Made by a program: the position numbers and the translations under genes. This document shows, one piece after another, positions 33,106-35,783 of a DNA stretch of 35,783 nt. The notes beneath the pieces are model-generated. The model ran no database searches and was not told where the DNA came from. It saw nothing but the letters and a program-made list of their open reading frames with translations. The stretch is from NCBI GenBank assembly GCA_017856815.1, contig JAFMEI010000005.1, positions 1 through 35,783 on the forward strand, in the 5' to 3' direction. This stretch comes from Ilumatobacteraceae bacterium (GTDB lineage: Bacteria > Actinomycetota > Acidimicrobiia > Acidimicrobiales > Ilumatobacteraceae). The first letter of the stretch is position 1. Each line of letters opens with the position of its first letter.

Positions 33106-34346
33106 GCTCCGAGGAGTCGAGTTAACTCGATGGCGTCCTTTACGCCACAGATCTCCCTTGCACTGTGCATCGATAGTTGTGGTACACCAATGTCAACAGT
33201 CGGAATTCCAACTCGTGTGGAGGTAATTGGGCCGATGGTGCTACCGCAGGCAATGTTGTTGCGAGAAACAAAAACCTGAGGATTCAGCCCTTCGAGTTCA
33301 AACAAAGAAAGCACCCTGCGCACGCTGTGCGGTGTGGATGCATAGCGTTGCGATTCGTTGATCTTCACAGCCACACCACGGTTTAGGAACGGAGCATTAT
33401 TTGGGTCATGTCGTTCTGGGTAGTTCGGATGAACACCATGTGCATTATCGGTGGATATCAACAAGGACCGTCCAAGAGCGGCATATAGATCAGATTTGCC
33501 TGTGCCACACGACTCGCTGATCAATTCAACTAAGCGGTCAAAAAGTGGTCCCGAAGCACCATTCAAAGAGTCGGAGCCAACTTCCTCATGATCAAAAAGG
33601 GCAATAATTAAAGCAGTGTCTTCATGTGGTGTGGACGCCGACAACGCGCATGTTGCAGCCCAGCACGAAAGTAAGTTATCAATCCGACCACTCGACAAAA
33701 AGGAGTTGTCTGCACCGAGCAGGCACGCGCTCGAGATGTCAAACAACGACAAAGACCATGAAGCAATCGAATCCGCATTTGTGTTGAGTTGGTCACCGAT
33801 CCAATCAACAAACCGCCCAGTGCCGGGGAGCGTGCACCAAATCGGCTGAAGATGTGAATGGCGGTCAAGAACGAGTCCACGATCATTCACTTCACGATCA
33901 AGGTGGATGGCAAGTTGAGGTATTCGTGCTACTGCCCCTGAGGAATGAATCAGAAAACTTGTGCCATCGCGCAAGACAACCTGTCCAGCAACCCCAAGGT
34001 CGCGATCCAGCCACGAGTTCAACAGAACTCCGCCATAAACCTCGACACCAATACGCCCAAGCCCCGCAGAGTTGTCATCTGGTCGCGGTCTAATGCGCAG
34101 TGTGGGTGAGTCTGTGTGTGCACCGATGACTCTGAACGACTTAAGCAGCCGATTGCTTGGCAAGCGCCACGCCAGGAGGGTCCCGTCTATGAGCAGGTAT
34201 CCAGTATCAGGTAGATCAGAATCGCCAAATTCGTAGCGCACGAATTCAGAACCAAGTGCTTGAACAGCATTCTCTACGGCATGAAACGGGGTTGGAGAGC
34301 CGTCAAGGAATCCCAGCAGGGATTCGACATTTTGCGACAACGACAT
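33084..34346 (-). CDS. apeB: M18 family aminopeptidase
   Basis: 420-residue metallo-aminopeptidase (aspartyl/aminopeptidase I family). Di-zinc site residues are visible in GAHTDSP, SGRIDNL, FDHEEVGS, STDNAHGVHPNYPE and SMHSAREICG. Cytoplasmic peptide turnover. TAACAT stands 6 nt before the ATG. Its 3' end overlaps plsC by 22 nt. Confidence 0.95.
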   Translation of the reverse strand: MSLSQNVESLLGFLDGSPTPFHAVENAVQALGSEFVRYEFGDSDLPDTGYLLIDGTLLAWRLPSNRLLKSFRVIGAHTDSPTLRIRPRPDDNSAGLGRIGVEVYGGVLLNSWLDRDLGVAGQVVLRDGTSFLIHSSGAVARIPQLAIHLDREVNDRGLVLDRHSHLQPIWCTLPGTGRFVDWIGDQLNTNADSIASWSLSLFDISSACLLGADNSFLSSGRIDNLLSCWAATCALSASTPHEDTALIIALFDHEEVGSDSLNGASGPLFDRLVELISESCGTGKSDLYAALGRSLLISTDNAHGVHPNYPERHDPNNAPFLNRGVAVKINESQRYASTPHSVRRVLSLFELEGLNPQVFVSRNNIACGSTIGPITSTRVGIPTVDIGVPQLSMHSAREICGVKDAIELTRLLGAHLRASS

Positions 34347-34352
34347 CGCTCA

Positions 34353-34358
34353 ATGTTA
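34353..34358 (-). promoter_or_regulatory. Candidate -10 of apeB
   Basis: Minus-strand TAACAT, 6 nt before ATG 34346, in the 65-bp divergent gap. Confidence 0.45.
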
Positions 34359-34411
34359 GGTCTCTAAGCGGTTCCCACCATTGGTCGGAGAAGGCGACTA
34401 GAAACGGACAC

Positions 34412-35194
34412 GTGAAATCGCTGAAGATCAATGGGCTTCAATGTGGATTGCAACGCCATCCAGACTCCGAGACCACTCTGATACTTGTGCATGGTGGGAT
34501 GGATCGAATGTCGAGCATGCGCAAACTGATGCGTCTTGGTGCGGAAACCGTGAATGTATTCGCCTACGACCGGCGGGGATATGCGGGGTCGCCGCCCCTT
34601 GAGAGACCCGCCACAATCGCAGACCATATTTCTGATCTCGTCGGTCTCATTGATTTTCTCAACTCTGAGCATGAAATTGCTCCTGCCAATACGGTGTTAT
34701 TCGGGCACAGCATTGGAGGTGTGCCTGCAATTGGTGCCGGCATTCAGGTTGGAGCAAAGGCCACTTGCGTGTTCGAAACTTCACCGATGTGGCTGCCGCA
34801 GTGTTCGACGTCTGGCATCGGTGGAGGATTGATCTCAGAGATCGATGATCCAAGTCAGTTCGCAGAAGCGTTCATGCGCAAAATGGTCGGAAACAAAGTC
34901 TGGGAAAAACTCCCAAGGACCACGAAACAGCAAAGAATGAGCGAAGGGGCCACACTGCGTGCCGAGATGGTGGATGTCAGGGTCAGTATCCCATGGGATT
35001 GGCGAGATATAACTTTGCCATTCGGAGTTGGATATGGCGGCCTGTCTAGAGAACACCAGATTGCAAACTCGAAACTGCTTGCGTCCCTGGTTGAAGGCTG
35101 TTCACTCGTGGAGTTGCCTGATGCTCGACACGGTGCGCATTTGGACAACGCATCAGCGCTTTATGAGCAGCTGATTCAACCGCTGCTTGCCTAA
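34412..35194 (+). CDS. Alpha/beta hydrolase
   Basis: 260 residues from GTG 34412. LVHGGMDRMSSM, AYDRRGYAGS, nucleophile elbow FGHSIGG (Ser100) and a C-terminal DARHGAHLDN fit the alpha/beta hydrolase fold. The frame is open back to 34256, but that stretch lies inside the divergent apeB gene and has no fold similarity. A weak TAGAAA lies 7-8 nt upstream. Substrate unknown. Confidence 0.88.
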   Translation: MKSLKINGLQCGLQRHPDSETTLILVHGGMDRMSSMRKLMRLGAETVNVFAYDRRGYAGSPPLERPATIADHISDLVGLIDFLNSEHEIAPANTVLFGHSIGGVPAIGAGIQVGAKATCVFETSPMWLPQCSTSGIGGGLISEIDDPSQFAEAFMRKMVGNKVWEKLPRTTKQQRMSEGATLRAEMVDVRVSIPWDWRDITLPFGVGYGGLSREHQIANSKLLASLVEGCSLVELPDARHGAHLDNASALYEQLIQPLLA

Positions 35195-35197
35195 TCG

Positions 35198-35494
35198 CTA
35201 TTTGAGCGAATCAGGAATCTGAATTGTTATGTCCTGACCAAAAAAAGTGCAAACAGCGGACTTTCCAGTTGCTGAAATTCCTTCTTCGATTTTGTCCGTA
35301 ATTTTGTCCGCGCAACTCTTGAGTTGGTCCTGCTGCGTGTATAGAGCCAGTGCCACCGCTGCCGTAATTGCCACCGATATCAACTTGCCGACAACTGATT
35401 TGATGACCAATGCAAGTACCAAGGAGAGAAGCACGCTGGCCCCAACGCCTCCAAGAGCGATATTTCGAAGGGTGTCTGCGGTGATTGCGAGCAT
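35198..35494 (-). CDS. Small membrane protein
   Basis: 98 residues, family not recognised. One long or two closely spaced hydrophobic helices (about residues 12-52) are followed by a charged tail with two cysteines (KSCADK; SAVCTFFG). The composition is typical of a real membrane protein, and TACCTT lies 6 nt before the ATG. Confidence 0.7.
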   Translation of the reverse strand: MLAITADTLRNIALGGVGASVLLSLVLALVIKSVVGKLISVAITAAVALALYTQQDQLKSCADKITDKIEEGISATGKSAVCTFFGQDITIQIPDSLK

Positions 35495-35500
35495 GTTCCA

Positions 35501-35506
35501 AAGGTA
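35501..35506 (-). promoter_or_regulatory. Candidate -10 of the small membrane protein gene
   Basis: Minus-strand TACCTT, 6 nt before ATG 35494. Confidence 0.4.
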
Positions 35507-35513
35507 GTCCGAC

Positions 35514-35519
35514 TAGATT
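35514..35519 (+). promoter_or_regulatory. Candidate -10 of the rhodanese gene
   Basis: TAGATT, 8 nt before ATG 35528. Confidence 0.4.
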
Positions 35520-35527
35520 CATCAGAT

Positions 35528-35783
35528 ATGGCAGTACATGAAATTCATGCACAAGAACTGATGAACCTACGTACCAACGGCGTCAATTCGGTACTGGTGG
35601 ATGTGCGGGAAGAACACGAGTACATCGCTGGGCACATACCTGGAGCCATCAATATTCCTCTGTCGCAGATTGTTGATCGGGTGGACGAGATGAAGGGACA
35701 CGCCACCATGCATATCGTGTGTCAGCTGGGTGGTCGCAGCATGCGAGCATGCGAGTTTGTTGAATCCCACGGGGTAGTTGCTA
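35528..35783 (+). CDS. Rhodanese-like sulfurtransferase (3' end outside window)
   Basis: 85 codons are visible before the window ends. ELMNLRTNG, LVDVREEHEYIAGHIPGAINIPL and IVCQLGGRS, with the active-site Cys in a six-residue loop closed by Arg, identify a single-domain rhodanese. The loop CQLGGRS differs from the common CRSGxRS but keeps Cys and Arg. Persulfide transfer is the family function; the partner is unknown. Confidence 0.92.
   Translation, partial: MAVHEIHAQELMNLRTNGVNSVLVDVREEHEYIAGHIPGAINIPLSQIVDRVDEMKGHATMHIVCQLGGRSMRACEFVESHGVVA

Overview
This 35.8 kb window is bacterial chromosome. It is very densely packed and has no mobile elements, CRISPR arrays, tRNA or rRNA genes that I can see. 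The gene content points to an actinomycete: GuaB1-type GMP reductase, an SCO6745/SalK-like protein, actinobacterial heme A synthase, many GTG starts, and many transcription units that look leaderless (a TAnnnT hexamer 6-9 nt before the start codon). The balanced base composition (by eye) and streamlined layout suggest an aquatic Acidimicrobiia/Ilumatobacter-like lineage. That placement is inference.

Layout. 1-3.7 kb: a 5'-cut acyl-CoA dehydrogenase and an APH-fold kinase overlap by one base; together they look like a split version of animal ACAD11 (4-hydroxyacyl-CoA catabolism). They face a thrH / SCO6745-like pair. 3.8-4.7 kb: folD. 4.7-16.75 kb: a ten-gene minus-strand run, which is the main accessory region. 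In transcription order it encodes an M20-type carbamoylase/amidase, a D-carbamoylase-like nitrilase, a fused [2Fe-2S]-molybdopterin hydroxylase (XdhD type), an SsnA-like aminohydrolase, separate FAD, [2Fe-2S] and molybdopterin subunits (PucC/E/D type), and then three exported proteins (cupredoxin, beta-helix lipoprotein, DUF1996 lipoprotein). A class III aminotransferase diverges from its head (16.8-18.2 kb).

18.2-26.6 kb: a metallo-beta-lactamase-fold hydrolase, a ProA-like aldehyde dehydrogenase with an extra N-terminal segment, an esterase-panB-panC unit, a hexapeptide acyltransferase, an anchored hypothetical protein, DoxX, a lipoprotein and a histidine phosphatase. 26.6-35.8 kb: a secreted M23 peptidoglycan hydrolase, ctaA, a tsaC (Sua5 type)-alpha/beta hydrolase pair, guaB1-cmk-plsC, the M18 aminopeptidase apeB, a second alpha/beta hydrolase, a small membrane protein and a 3'-cut rhodanese.

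The best candidate for an undescribed system is the 4.7-18.2 kb island. Its logic reads as oxidation of an N-heterocycle (purine-, pyrimidine- or hydantoin-like) by one or two molybdenum hydroxylases, deamination by the SsnA-like enzyme, hydrolysis of N-carbamoyl intermediates, and transamination of the released amino acid. A 16-bp palindrome sits on the -10 element of its divergent promoter. It lacks a recognisable ring-opening enzyme, transporter and regulator, and its SsnA homologue lacks the usual N-terminal strand region.
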